A stretch of DNA of 33,888 bases, from contig JAISSH010000038.1 in NCBI GenBank assembly GCA_031273265.1, positions 1 through 33,888 on the forward strand, given 5' to 3'. The translations under genes were made by a program, and so were the position numbers. The stretch comes from Treponema sp. (lineage in GTDB: Bacteria > Spirochaetota > Spirochaetia > Treponematales > Breznakiellaceae). Below, piece by piece: positions 6,789 through 14,911 of this stretch. Below the pieces are notes generated by a model. It saw only the letters and a program-made list of their open reading frames with translations. It was not told where the DNA came from and ran no database searches. The first letter of the stretch is position 1. The number at the start of each line of letters is the position of its first letter.

Positions 6789-7835
6789 ATGGAAAAGTTT
6801 GCCGATGAAGCGTTAATCGAAGTTTCCTCCGGTTCAGGCGGTAATGGCTGCGCGGCTTTCCGGCGGGAAAAGTACGTTCCCAAAGGCGGTCCCTCAGGCG
6901 GGGACGGCGGCAGGGGAGGGAATGTGGTATTCACCGTCAGGCGCAATTTACGCACCCTTGCCCATCTGCGTTATAAGCATACCTTCAAAGCCGAAAACGG
7001 ACGCGACGGCGAAAATGCCGGGCGTTACGGTCATCACGGAGCCGATATAGTTATCCCCCTGCCGCCCGGCTCTCTTATCCGCGACGCCGAATCGAACAGC
7101 CTCATCCGGGACTTTTCGCGTAACAGAGAAGATTTTTTGTTCTTAAAAGGCGGGAACGGAGGCTGGGGCAATATCCATTTTAAGTCGTCCGTGAATCAAG
7201 CGCCGCGGAAAGCCCTCGGCGGAAAGCCGGGACAGACCGTAAAGCTGAAAGTTGAATTGCAGATAATGGCTGACATCGGTCTTGTAGGTTTTCCCAACGC
7301 GGGAAAGTCCAGCCTCCTTGATCGCTTTACCAACGCAAGACCAAAAATAGCCGCGTATCCTTTTACGACCAAAATTCCTAATCTGGGAGTTTTAACCGTT
7401 GGGGAGAGGGATATAATAATCGCCGATATTCCGGGACTCATCGAAGGCGCTTCCGCCGGAGCGGGTCTTGGGATTCGTTTCTTAAAACATATTTCGCGCA
7501 CTCAGGCATTGGCGTTTCTTATCGATCTTTGCGACAGCAATTACCTCGAAGCCTTTGATATTTTGCTCAATGAACTAAAATCTTTCTCCGTTGAGTTAAC
7601 AAAAAAAAAGCGGCTGCTTGTCGGCACAAAAACCGATTTGGAAGAAAGTTCAGGGCGGCTTGCCGAACTTGCGGCAAAGTATCCGGCGGAAGAAGTTATG
7701 GGCATTTCGGTTTTTTCCAACGACGGCATTAAAGAACTGTCGCAGGCTTTTCTGCGCCTGACGGAAAATACTCAGGATGAGACTGAAGAAGAATTGTCAG
7801 CTAACGCTGATGTTCTTGAAGGAGGAGAAGAGTGA
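6789..7835 (+). CDS. obg: Obg-family GTPase (CgtA)
   Basis: 348-residue GTPase that binds the 50S subunit and acts in late ribosome assembly and stringent-type control. The glycine-rich Obg fold is residues 1-159 (SGSGGNGCAAFRREKYVPKGGPSGGDGG). The G domain follows: GFPNAGKSS at 167, ADIPGLIEGA switch II, TKTD as the G4 motif. The acidic tail replaces the OCT domain found in Bacillus-type Obg. No clear ribosome site precedes ATG. The stop overlaps the GTG of nadD by four bases. Confidence 0.94.
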   Translation: MEKFADEALIEVSSGSGGNGCAAFRREKYVPKGGPSGGDGGRGGNVVFTVRRNLRTLAHLRYKHTFKAENGRDGENAGRYGHHGADIVIPLPPGSLIRDAESNSLIRDFSRNREDFLFLKGGNGGWGNIHFKSSVNQAPRKALGGKPGQTVKLKVELQIMADIGLVGFPNAGKSSLLDRFTNARPKIAAYPFTTKIPNLGVLTVGERDIIIADIPGLIEGASAGAGLGIRFLKHISRTQALAFLIDLCDSNYLEAFDILLNELKSFSVELTKKKRLLVGTKTDLEESSGRLAELAAKYPAEEVMGISVFSNDGIKELSQAFLRLTENTQDETEEELSANADVLEGGEE

Positions 7836-9004
7836 AACTCGGTATTTTAGGCGGAAGTTTTAATCCTGTTCACCTTGGTCATCTTTTTCTGGCGGACACG
7901 GCTCTTTGCGCGCTAAAACTCGACAGGGTGGTGATGATTCCTGCCTGCCGCTCCCCCTTCAAGCCGGACGCGGAAGGTATGGAAAATTCAGCCGGCACAA
8001 GAGTTGAAATGCTCGCGGCGGCGATAGCGGGCGACAGCCGCCTTGTGATTGACGCCTGTGAAATCAAGCGCGAAGGAATTTCCTATACCGTAGATACGCT
8101 GGAAGACATCATTGCGCGTTACATCCCCGACGGAAAACCGGCTCTCATAATCGGCGACGACCTTGCCGTCGATTTTCCTAAATGGCGCGACAGTGAAAAA
8201 ATTTTAAAGCTGGCGGATGTGGTTATCGCCCGCCGGCTCAACTCCGCCGCAGTTGACTATCCCTTTCCACATACATTGATCAACAACGAAGTGATGAATA
8301 TTTCCTCGCACGCGATAAGAAAAAAAATAAGCGAAGGCAAAGATTGGCGCTCTCTTGTGCCCGCTGGAGCGGCAGTTATAATCGAAGACAGGCGGCTTTA
8401 CGGCTTTTCCGGCGCGGGCGCGGGCGAAGAGTGTAGCCATGCTCTTATTTTGCGGGTTGAAGCCGCGGCAAGGGAAACCCTCAGCATCGAACGTTTTATC
8501 CATTCCAGAAATACCGCTATTCTCGCGCATGATCTCTGCCGCCGCTTCAACATTAACCCGATGTCCGGCTATCTTGCCGGAATCGCCCACGATTTGGCAA
8601 AACAGCTCGATTCCGAACAAATGATGAAACTCGCGAAAAAGGATAAGGCGGCAATTACGGAACTTGAAAAAGAAAAGCCAAACCTTCTTCACGGCAGGGC
8701 GGCGGCGGTCTTGCTCAGAGAGCGATTCTGCGTTCATAATGAAGATGTGCTGGAAGCGGTGGCGGTTCATACTTCCGGGAGAGAAAACATGTGCTCTCTG
8801 GCGAAGATCATTTACATAGCGGACAAGCTCGAATTTTCCAGAAATATCGATCCTGCCGCAAGGAAAATTTGCAATGGGGACGATTTAGACAACATCTTTT
8901 TTACGGTGTTTGGGAAAACCGTCAGCAAACTGCAATCAAGAGATTTGAATCTGACCGAAGAAACATTGCGCCTGCTGGACAGGATGAAGGAAAAAAACCG
9001 TTGA
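7832..9004 (+). CDS. nadD: Fusion of nicotinate-nucleotide adenylyltransferase (NadD) and HD-domain YqeK
   Basis: 390 residues. Residues 1-195 are NadD, which adenylylates nicotinate mononucleotide: GGSFNPVHLGHLFLAD (nucleotide-binding HxGH) and ISSHAIRKKI (a variant of ISSTxIR). Residues about 205-390 are YqeK-like, an HD-domain hydrolase reported to split diadenosine tetraphosphate symmetrically in Firmicutes: His at HSRNTAILAH and AHDLAK with His253-Asp254, then HGRAAA and VAVHTSG. In most Firmicutes nadD and yqeK are separate neighbours. GTG at 7832 has GGAGGAG six bases upstream within obg. Confidence 0.9.
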   Translation: MKLGILGGSFNPVHLGHLFLADTALCALKLDRVVMIPACRSPFKPDAEGMENSAGTRVEMLAAAIAGDSRLVIDACEIKREGISYTVDTLEDIIARYIPDGKPALIIGDDLAVDFPKWRDSEKILKLADVVIARRLNSAAVDYPFPHTLINNEVMNISSHAIRKKISEGKDWRSLVPAGAAVIIEDRRLYGFSGAGAGEECSHALILRVEAAARETLSIERFIHSRNTAILAHDLCRRFNINPMSGYLAGIAHDLAKQLDSEQMMKLAKKDKAAITELEKEKPNLLHGRAAAVLLRERFCVHNEDVLEAVAVHTSGRENMCSLAKIIYIADKLEFSRNIDPAARKICNGDDLDNIFFTVFGKTVSKLQSRDLNLTEETLRLLDRMKEKNR

Positions 9005-10209
9005 GAATAAAAATTAACGCTTCATTTTTACTGCTTGTTCTGATAATCGTTTTGCTTGTTACGGGAATAATTCTTGCCGTGTATTCCCTGCGTACCAACC
9101 CAGTAGATGACGCGCTTTCCGCCAACCGCGTAATAAACATGCTGTTTGTCATTGAAGACGAAAAAAAACCCGTAAGCACTTATGTGTTAATGTACTATCC
9201 TCCTACCAAACGCGCCGCCGTTTTTGATATTCCCGGCGAATTGGGACTGTTGATTTCAAGAATCAACCGGGTTGATAGAATCGACAGGGTGTACGATCCT
9301 TCCAGAATTGGAAGTTATGAAAATGAAATTGAACAACTGTTGAGCATTGATATTAATTTTACGATTGTCGTTACAAAAGAAAAACTTGTGTCGCTGGTTG
9401 ACTTTCTTGAAGGAGTAAGAATTTTTATTCCTTCGCCAGTGTCGCAAAGAGACGATTCCGGTTTTATCATGTTTCCTTCCGGCATGACCGTTCTGGACGG
9501 CGACAAGGCGGGAGTTTACGCGACATATTCGCTCCCAGATGAAGACAGGGAAATGGAAATGTTCAGAAGGCAGCGTTTTTTCATCGGACTGCTCGACCGC
9601 TGGATCAGGGTAAACGATACGCTGAAAACTCCGCAGGCAGCCAAATTCTACTATTCATTTTTCAGAACAGGCATGAACCAGCGCACATTGATCAGGCTCT
9701 TTGATGAATTCGCGTACATGGATACAGGGCGCATAAACATTCAATCTGTTATGGGAAATTTGCGCGAAGTATCCGGGCAGATGCTGGTTATTCCGCACTG
9801 GGACGGGAATCTTGTAAAAGAAGTCGTGCGCCAGACTCTGGGAACGCTGACGCGCCAGATTGAGGACCCTTTCAACGAAAGGTCAATAACAGTGGAAGTG
9901 CTGAACGGAACGGCTGTTAACGGACTTGCCGGAAGAACGGCGGAAGTGCTTCGCAGTTTCGGTTATGACGTAATTTCAATTGCCAACGCCGACCGCACAG
10001 ATTATGAGAGAACCGTGATCATCCATCGTTCGGATGATGAAAACATGGTGAAGGCTTTTGCCGACGTTATCCGCTGTACAAATATCCGCCATGAACTTGC
10101 AGCTAACGATCAGGATACCGAATTTGGCTTGGAAGATTTTGAATATAAAGCCGAGCTTACATTGATCATCGGAAGGAATTTTAATGGGAGATATGTTACG
10201 GAAAACTGA
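9001..10209 (+). CDS. LCP (LytR-CpsA-Psr)-family membrane protein with LytR_C domain
   Basis: 402 residues from a TTG start at 9001 overlapping the nadD stop by four bases, with GAAGGA about ten bases upstream. One N-terminal membrane segment (SFLLLVLIIVLLVTGIILAVY) places the rest outside the cytoplasm. The LCP-like region (about 40-215) keeps the overall pattern, including INFTIVVTKEKLVSLVDFLEGVRIFIP, but lacks the PRD-type and R-x-R motifs used to hold pyrophosphate. The C-terminal 110 residues match the LytR_C domain (ITVEVLNGTAVNGLAGRTAEVLR). LCP enzymes attach polymers to peptidoglycan; this one may have only a structural role. Confidence 0.8.
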   Translation: MRIKINASFLLLVLIIVLLVTGIILAVYSLRTNPVDDALSANRVINMLFVIEDEKKPVSTYVLMYYPPTKRAAVFDIPGELGLLISRINRVDRIDRVYDPSRIGSYENEIEQLLSIDINFTIVVTKEKLVSLVDFLEGVRIFIPSPVSQRDDSGFIMFPSGMTVLDGDKAGVYATYSLPDEDREMEMFRRQRFFIGLLDRWIRVNDTLKTPQAAKFYYSFFRTGMNQRTLIRLFDEFAYMDTGRINIQSVMGNLREVSGQMLVIPHWDGNLVKEVVRQTLGTLTRQIEDPFNERSITVEVLNGTAVNGLAGRTAEVLRSFGYDVISIANADRTDYERTVIIHRSDDENMVKAFADVIRCTNIRHELAANDQDTEFGLEDFEYKAELTLIIGRNFNGRYVTEN

Positions 10210-10555
10210 TATGACGGAAACTCAAAGCGGCATTCTTGGCGCATTATTAAAAGAACATAACGGACAGGATGTCTGCGTGCTGGATCTTCGCGGCATTAAC
10301 AACTGGACGGATTTTTTTATCATTGCCACCGTTTCCAGCAAGACGCATATGGACGGACTGGAGAAACATATAAAAGAATACTGCCGCGAGAATGACATAG
10401 CGATATTCGGCAGCTCCCGCAGAAACGCGGACGACGAATGGCGGCTTATCGATCTGGGACAGATAATCATCCACTTGATGAACAAGCAGGCGCGGGAATT
10501 CTACGAACTGGAAAGACTCTGGGTACCTATTCCGGCGTCTCATTCAAAAAAATGA
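10184..10555 (+). CDS. rsfS: Ribosomal silencing factor RsfS
   Basis: 123 residues. Binds uL14 on the 50S subunit and blocks subunit joining when nutrients run low. Family motifs are LDLRGINNWTDFFIIATVSSKTHM, GSSRRNADDEWRLIDLGQIIIHLMNKQAREFYELERLW. Start at 10184 is preferred because GGAAGGA lies six bases upstream, giving 26 bases of overlap with the LCP gene; ATG at 10193 or 10211 is possible. The order nadD/yqeK, rsfS is conserved widely, as in Bacillus. Confidence 0.93.
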   Translation: MGDMLRKTDMTETQSGILGALLKEHNGQDVCVLDLRGINNWTDFFIIATVSSKTHMDGLEKHIKEYCRENDIAIFGSSRRNADDEWRLIDLGQIIIHLMNKQAREFYELERLWVPIPASHSKK

Positions 10556-10564
10556 TAAAGAAGA

Positions 10565-10951
10565 TCACTCGTCGAAGTCGTCGTAATCTACGTCTTCTTC
10601 TTCTTCGAAGTCATCATCCTCATCTTCGTCAAAATCGTCGTCCTCGTCTTCATCATCATCGTCGTCTTCATCTTCTAGTTCGTCTTCATAATCATCTTCG
10701 TCTTCGTAGTCGTCATCTTCATCTTCAAAGTCGTCATCATCTTCAAAGTCGTCATCGTCTCCAAAAATGAAAACCGGCAATGAACTGCCTTCTTCGCCGC
10801 AGACGGCATCGTAACCGTCAACAGGCATCAACACTAGCTCCTCTTGTTCCGTAGCTCCGTTCAGAACCATAAACGCTCTCCCTTGAAATTGGTCTTTTCT
10901 CTTGAATCTAAACTGAGTGGTGAAGTCATAAAGACCTCCCACTAGAAACAT
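10565..10951 (-). CDS. Small protein with an almost pure Asp/Glu tail
   Basis: 128 residues if started at 10951. The first half (FRFKRKDQFQGRAFMVLNG, EQEELVLMPVDGYDAV) looks like a small beta-rich domain; the last 64 residues are nearly all Asp and Glu with a few Phe and Tyr. Not assigned to a family. The start is doubtful: the minus-10 of the best promoter covers the ATG at 10951, no ribosome site precedes it, and an in-frame ATG at 10870 has AAGGGAG seven bases upstream, giving a 101-residue version. The long tract of near-identical GAN codons is a slippage-prone DNA repeat. Ends ten bases from rsfS, convergent. Confidence 0.65.
   Translation of the reverse strand: MFLVGGLYDFTTQFRFKRKDQFQGRAFMVLNGATEQEELVLMPVDGYDAVCGEEGSSLPVFIFGDDDDFEDDDDFEDEDDDYEDEDDYEDELEDEDDDDDEDEDDDFDEDEDDDFEEEEDVDYDDFDE
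10861..10929 (-). CDS. Possible 22-residue leader peptide
   Basis: ATG at 10929 is preceded by GGGAGG at a five-base spacing. The frame runs 22 codons and its TGA ends ten bases inside the downstream in-frame ATG (10870) of the acidic protein. This arrangement is typical of translational coupling. It is short and could be chance, so it is offered as an alternative reading of the same transcript. Confidence 0.3.
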   Translation of the reverse strand: MTSPLSLDSREKTNFKGERLWF

Positions 10952-10976
10952 AAGGGAAGATAAATATAATTGTCAA
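10947..10976 (-). promoter_or_regulatory. Promoter for the acidic-protein transcript
   Basis: On the minus strand a perfect TTGACA (10976-10971), 18-base spacer, TATGTT (10952-10947). Transcription would start near 10940, inside the longest reading frame of the acidic protein. Confidence 0.45.
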
Positions 10977-11012
10977 CTGGTATTTTTTTTATTTTATGAT
11001 AATCTGAATTAA

Positions 11013-11897
11013 ATGCCGATGATTTTACCCAAGCTCACTGTTACAGCCCCTGCCAAGCTAAACATACATTTAGCGGTTTTGGACAGGCGCAAAGACGGTT
11101 TTCATAACATTGAAAGCGTCTTTTTCGCGCTGGATTTTGGCGATACCCTCCATTTTGAGCTTGTTTCCGGTGAAAATACGGCGGAAATAACAATGGAAGG
11201 ACTGAATTTTTCCCTTCCTGTGGAAGAAAACATCATTTTTCAAGCTCTGTCCCTCTTTAGGGCAAAAACGGGCTTTTCAGAAGGAGCAAAAATAAGGGTA
11301 GAAAAGCGCATCCCCATTGGCGGCGGGCTTGGCGGCGGTTCTTCGGACGCGGCGGCGGCGCTTTTGGCTCTTAACAGGCTTGCCGGAAGCCCGTTAAGCC
11401 GCGAAGTTCTTTTAGAAATGGGAGCTTCACTGGGCAGCGACGTTCCTTTTTTCCTTTACGAGACCCCTGCCGCATGGGTAACCGGACGCGGTGAGCGTGT
11501 TACCCCGATAGAAGCGACGCTTTTGTATTTTGTACTGGTCAACCCCGGTTTCCCCAGCGATACCGCCGCCGCCTTTCGTCTGCTTGATAAATACAGGGAA
11601 GGAAGGAAGGAATTTACCACAATGTCTCAGACCGCAACTTTACCGCAAAAGCCCGCGGAATGGACATTTTCTAACGATTTTTTGCCGGTTTTTGAAGAAC
11701 GGGAAAAATCCGTGTACAACGGGCTAATTTCCCAACTGCGGGAATTGGGCGCCGATTTCGCCGGGCTTTCCGGGGCGGGTTCCACCTGTTTTGGGGTTTT
11801 TAAGGAGCAAAAGTGCGCGGAAAAAGCGGCGGCGTCTTTGCGGAATCAGTGGAATTTTGTGGAAAGTTGTCGTTCGGGGGGGTCGGAAGAAAGGTGA
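11013..11897 (+). CDS. ispE: 4-diphosphocytidyl-2-C-methyl-D-erythritol kinase
   Basis: 294 residues. GHMP-superfamily kinase of the MEP isoprenoid pathway, ATP-dependent 2-phosphorylation of CDP-methylerythritol. Motif 1 is APAKLNIHLAVLDRRKDGFHNIES; the ATP loop is PIGGGLGGGSSDAAAAL; motif 3 is FAGLSGAGSTCFGVF. The ATG at 11013 has no strong ribosome site. A large deletion or frame problem is not apparent. The 146 bases after it contain a direct repeat TCTTTAGAAAA and a small GGCTT/AAGCC hairpin. Confidence 0.94.
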   Translation: MPMILPKLTVTAPAKLNIHLAVLDRRKDGFHNIESVFFALDFGDTLHFELVSGENTAEITMEGLNFSLPVEENIIFQALSLFRAKTGFSEGAKIRVEKRIPIGGGLGGGSSDAAAALLALNRLAGSPLSREVLLEMGASLGSDVPFFLYETPAAWVTGRGERVTPIEATLLYFVLVNPGFPSDTAAAFRLLDKYREGRKEFTTMSQTATLPQKPAEWTFSNDFLPVFEEREKSVYNGLISQLRELGADFAGLSGAGSTCFGVFKEQKCAEKAAASLRNQWNFVESCRSGGSEER

Positions 11898-11996
11898 TAC
11901 CGCGGCGCAACATCTCTTTAGAAAATGGCTTAAAAAGCCGATCTTTAGAAAAGAGGTCTTAAATAACGATTTTCTGCGAAAAGTTATCCTTTCTAC

Positions 11997-12025
11997 TTGG
12001 GATTCCAGTGAAAATGCGTTAAATT
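11997..12025 (+). promoter_or_regulatory. Candidate promoter for the barrel-type lipoprotein gene
   Basis: TTGGGA (11997-12002), 17-base spacer, TAAATT (12020-12025), 18 bases ahead of the ATG at 12044. Consensus match is moderate. Confidence 0.4.
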
Positions 12026-12043
12026 TAAATATAGAGGGTGATT

Positions 12044-13498
12044 ATGATCTGTAAAAATTTTGGAAGAATGCAAAAGATAGTTATTCTAGTTCTCATGTCG
12101 TCGTTCCTGTTTGGGTGCGCGTCTTCCAAGAATGTAACCGATGACGATGCTCAATGGCAGCCGTCGCAGACATATTATCCCCCCAAAGTAGAAGATACGC
12201 CTTATTTTCAACGATTGAGAAAACTTGTTGAAGCTGACGGCTTTACTTATAACCGGTATGAAACCGGGGCAGGGTTGATTGTCTGGGGTTCCAGAGCCAG
12301 AGCAAGCAAAGGATACGGAAACAAGGATGAGGGAATTAAACGATTACCGTCGGGAGACGCCAGTAGAGCGTATTATATAAGCTGGACGCAGTATTTCACG
12401 GCTTTTTCGGAACTGCATAAAATTTCCTTTGAGGATGAAACCGTAAGAGAGATAAAAAGAGCAGTAGACAAGATTGTTCTTGAGACCGATTACGATTATG
12501 CCAGTTTGTACACGTTGCCAGGCGGTAGTAAATGGGTATTTAGTCCCGGTGTTTTGCTGGGTACAGACGATGATTATACAAACTCTGTAATTGAAAAAGT
12601 GTCCGCCATTCCCGGCGTGAAAGAGGTAAAAAAAGTTTCATCTTCCTCTGGAAATCATTCATGGAATGAAGTTGTGTTGAATGACAACCGCGTCTTATTT
12701 ATAGACGCGGCATGGTACGACACAAACGGCTATTCTGTCGATTCGAGCACCGGAAATTATATTGTTGACAATACTCCCCATTATTTCCCGACAATGTTCA
12801 CTTTTGATAAAGAATTATTCTCCCTTGGCAGAACTCATTACGGTTGGGGAGACGCGCTTGTAATGTCGGGAAAAGCATCTGCCGCGCAGACTGTCGCCTC
12901 AACCAAAGCCGCCAAAACAACCAAGACAGCTAAAGCCGAAAAACCAAAGAAGGCGGCAAAGGCGCCCAAAGATGACAGCGAAGATAAAGACATAGATTTC
13001 GATGTAGATTTTGTTTTAAATCTTGGCAAGATATATATAAACGGATGGTCGGGAAATGCGGAAGGTGAGGAAACTGCGGTAAATAAAGTATCGCTTGGAA
13101 TACCGGTTCAGATAGGGGCTGAATTTACTTTTAAGAAATTCGCGTTTTCCGTCCTTGCCGAGGGCGGAGCGGGGATTGGTTTTACATCTGTTGAGGAACT
13201 TACTAACCCTGTGGTTGAGTGGTATTACGGCGGATTGGGCGAATTCTATGTTTTGAACAAAAGAATTGGGGTCGCGTTTGGCGGCGGAATGATCGATTCC
13301 TATGTCTGGAAACTTTTCAGTATGGATCTTCCGGGCGCATTAAGTTTTATGTCTATTCCTGAAGTGCCAACTCCCGATAAGTTTTTTATGTACTACTTGC
13401 GCGCCGGTGTTATACTGAGGGGTAAAAAACACAAACTGACCGTTTATACTCAGTATTTTGAAAATAAGGATATTGGTTTGGGCTTAATGTGGAATTAG
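12044..13498 (+). CDS. Lipoprotein with transglutaminase-like region and C-terminal predicted beta-barrel
   Basis: 484 residues from ATG 12044, chosen over GTG 12038 because GAGGG sits just before it; ATG 12068 also possible. The signal peptide ends SSFLFGC, a lipobox. Around residues 205-222, NHSWNEVVLNDNRVLFIDAAWYDT matches the His/Asp part of the transglutaminase-like fold (His205, Asp221). No cysteine exists outside the signal region, so the nucleophile is missing. A Lys/Ala-rich linker (about 286-318) follows, then alternating strands (VSLGIPVQIGAEFTFKKFAFSVLAEGGAGIGF, YYGGLGEFYVLNKRIGVAFGGG) like an outer-membrane barrel. It sits between ispE and spoVG and looks like an accessory insertion. 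Confidence 0.65.
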   Translation: MICKNFGRMQKIVILVLMSSFLFGCASSKNVTDDDAQWQPSQTYYPPKVEDTPYFQRLRKLVEADGFTYNRYETGAGLIVWGSRARASKGYGNKDEGIKRLPSGDASRAYYISWTQYFTAFSELHKISFEDETVREIKRAVDKIVLETDYDYASLYTLPGGSKWVFSPGVLLGTDDDYTNSVIEKVSAIPGVKEVKKVSSSSGNHSWNEVVLNDNRVLFIDAAWYDTNGYSVDSSTGNYIVDNTPHYFPTMFTFDKELFSLGRTHYGWGDALVMSGKASAAQTVASTKAAKTTKTAKAEKPKKAAKAPKDDSEDKDIDFDVDFVLNLGKIYINGWSGNAEGEETAVNKVSLGIPVQIGAEFTFKKFAFSVLAEGGAGIGFTSVEELTNPVVEWYYGGLGEFYVLNKRIGVAFGGGMIDSYVWKLFSMDLPGALSFMSIPEVPTPDKFFMYYLRAGVILRGKKHKLTVYTQYFENKDIGLGLMWN

Positions 13499-13598
13499 TT
13501 TTTGTTTTGCCGGAAAATACACTAACATTGTGAGTGTTTTCATTTCAAAGACAGAAAATACCTTATATACAATAAATAATAAATAAATAATTTTTCCC

Positions 13599-13627
13599 TT
13601 GCTTTCATGACAAAATAGTGTTACAAT
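13599..13627 (+). promoter_or_regulatory. Promoter of spoVG
   Basis: TTGCTT (13599-13604), 17-base spacer, TACAAT (13622-13627), in an AT-rich region. Transcription would start near 13634, 32 bases before the ATG, leaving room for GGAGGAG at 13647-13653. Confidence 0.55.
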
Positions 13628-13665
13628 GTAAAATAAATCAGGACTCGGAGGAGAGAAGAAGCGCA

Positions 13666-13959
13666 ATGGAAATAACAGATATTAGGGTCCGCAAGGTGAC
13701 TGGCGGGGGCAAGCCAAAAGCTTATGTTACGGTAACATTTGATGACTGCTTTGTTGTACACAATATTAAGATCATCGAGGGTAAGACCGGAATATTTATA
13801 GCGATGCCGAGCCGGAAAACGCGGGCAGGTGAGTACAAAGACGTAGCCCATCCCATTCATCCGGAATTCCGTGCGGAACTTCAGAAACGTATTCTGGAAA
13901 AGTACGATTCCGGTGATGTCCAGGAAGATGGGATAGATGACCCGTCGGATGATGTCTGA
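13666..13959 (+). CDS. spoVG: SpoVG-family nucleic-acid-binding regulator
   Basis: 97 residues. [11 protein letters not shown] start, [21 protein letters not shown], then the SpoVG hallmark [22 protein letters not shown] and [13 protein letters not shown]. SpoVG proteins bind DNA and RNA and regulate translation and gene expression; in Borrelia and Listeria this is shown for homologues. The start at 13666 matches family N-termini, with GGAGGAG twelve bases upstream; an upstream ATG at 13618 would overlap the promoter. A weak hairpin ends the gene. Confidence 0.93.
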   Translation: MEITDIRVRKVTGGGKPKAYVTVTFDDCFVVHNIKIIEGKTGIFIAMPSRKTRAGEYKDVAHPIHPEFRAELQKRILEKYDSGDVQEDGIDDPSDDV

Positions 13960-13965
13960 TTCGTC

Positions 13966-13984
13966 ATAAGGTCTCCTTATTTAC
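13966..13984 (+). terminator. Weak terminator after spoVG
   Basis: ATAAGG (13966-13971), loop TCT, CCTTAT (13975-13980), then TTAC. The six-base stem has only a short T-run. Confidence 0.35.
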
Positions 13985-14041
13985 AAATTTGCATCCCCTT
14001 GTTGATTAATTCCCATGTTTTTGGTAGGCTGTTACCTTAAA

Positions 14042-14113
14042 TGGGACGTCGGCAAGCGGTAAGCCACCGGTCTTTGGAGCCGGTATTCACAGGTTCGAAT
14101 CCTGTCGTCCCAG
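14042..14113 (+). tRNA. tRNA-Gln (anticodon UUG)
   Basis: 72 bases. The acceptor stem TGGGACG (14042-14048) pairs with CGTCCCA (14106-14112), discriminator G113. Anticodon stem CCGGT/GCCGG encloses the loop CTTTGGA with anticodon TTG at 14074-14076. T arm ACAGG-TTCGAAT-CCTGT. The U1-A72 type weak first pair is a glutamine tRNA identity feature. CCA is not encoded. It lies between spoVG and rplY. Confidence 0.95.
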
Positions 14114-14150
14114 CTAGGGACAATCCCGATATTAATTCATTGAGGTATAT

Positions 14151-14852
14151 ATGAGCAAGGTTGTATTACAGGCGAAAAATCGTCAAAAAGCGGGTTCTGC
14201 GGAATCCCGCCGTATCAGGCACAGCGGCCGCATTCCGGCGGTAATCTACGGAAGAGCGGGCAAGTCCGTTTCCATCGATCTGGATGCTTTTGAATTCGTT
14301 AAAGAGACAAAAGGTATTTCAGAAAGTACCATTGTCAAGGTAGAAGTGGACGGTAAATCTTATGACGCGTTTGTAAAGGATACGCAGAGGAATATTATTG
14401 ATGGTAAAATTCTTCACATAGATTTTTATGAAGTTGAAAGCGGCGTTGCCCTGCGCGCCAAAGTTTCCCTTGTTTTTCACGGGAATCCGGTCGGAGTTCG
14501 CGAAGGCGGTATGCTTGAAACTCCTCTTCACGAAATTGAAATTGAATGTCTGCCCAAAGACCTTCCTGAGCGGATTGACGTTGATATAACAAATCTGAAA
14601 GTTAATCAGTCTATACACGTGCGGGATATTCACCTTGGCGCCGGCGTCAAGCTTCATTCCAATCCGGATCAGGTTGTCGCCCTTGTTAAATTCGCGAAGA
14701 TCGAAGTTGTTGCCGCGCCTGTGGAAGCCGAAGCGCCCGCGGCAGGAGCCGTGCCTGGAGCAGCTCCCGGAGCCGCGCCCGCAGCCGGAGCCGCCGCCGC
14801 TCCCGCGACGGACAAGAAAGCCGCGCCGTCCGCCGGGGAGAAAAAAGCTTAA
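14151..14852 (+). CDS. rplY: 50S ribosomal protein bL25, long (CTC) form
   Basis: 233 residues. The N-terminal 5S-rRNA-binding domain (RRIRHSGRIPAVIYGRAG) is followed by the CTC-type beta domain (ETPLHEIEIECLPKDLPERIDVDITNL, VNQSIHVRDI). The last 45 residues are an Ala/Pro/Gly-rich extension ending in lysines, longer than usual and probably disordered. Start has GAGG ten bases upstream. In many bacteria pth follows rplY; here tilS does, with no pth in the window. Confidence 0.93.
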   Translation: MSKVVLQAKNRQKAGSAESRRIRHSGRIPAVIYGRAGKSVSIDLDAFEFVKETKGISESTIVKVEVDGKSYDAFVKDTQRNIIDGKILHIDFYEVESGVALRAKVSLVFHGNPVGVREGGMLETPLHEIEIECLPKDLPERIDVDITNLKVNQSIHVRDIHLGAGVKLHSNPDQVVALVKFAKIEVVAAPVEAEAPAAGAVPGAAPGAAPAAGAAAAPATDKKAAPSAGEKKA

Positions 14853-14911
14853 TCGTAAAAAATTTTACGGAACAGATCCGCTCCAGATTCGAAAATACCG
14901 TCGCCGCTGTC

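Noticed and set aside
10438-10770. Plus-strand Arg/His/Leu-rich reading frame
   Set aside because: It is the complement of the Asp/Glu codon tract and overlaps rsfS in another frame.
14853-14911. Missing pth gene between rplY and tilS
   Set aside because: pth follows rplY in many bacteria, but only 59 bases lie between the two genes here and no remnant is visible; it is simply located elsewhere, which cannot be tested from this window.
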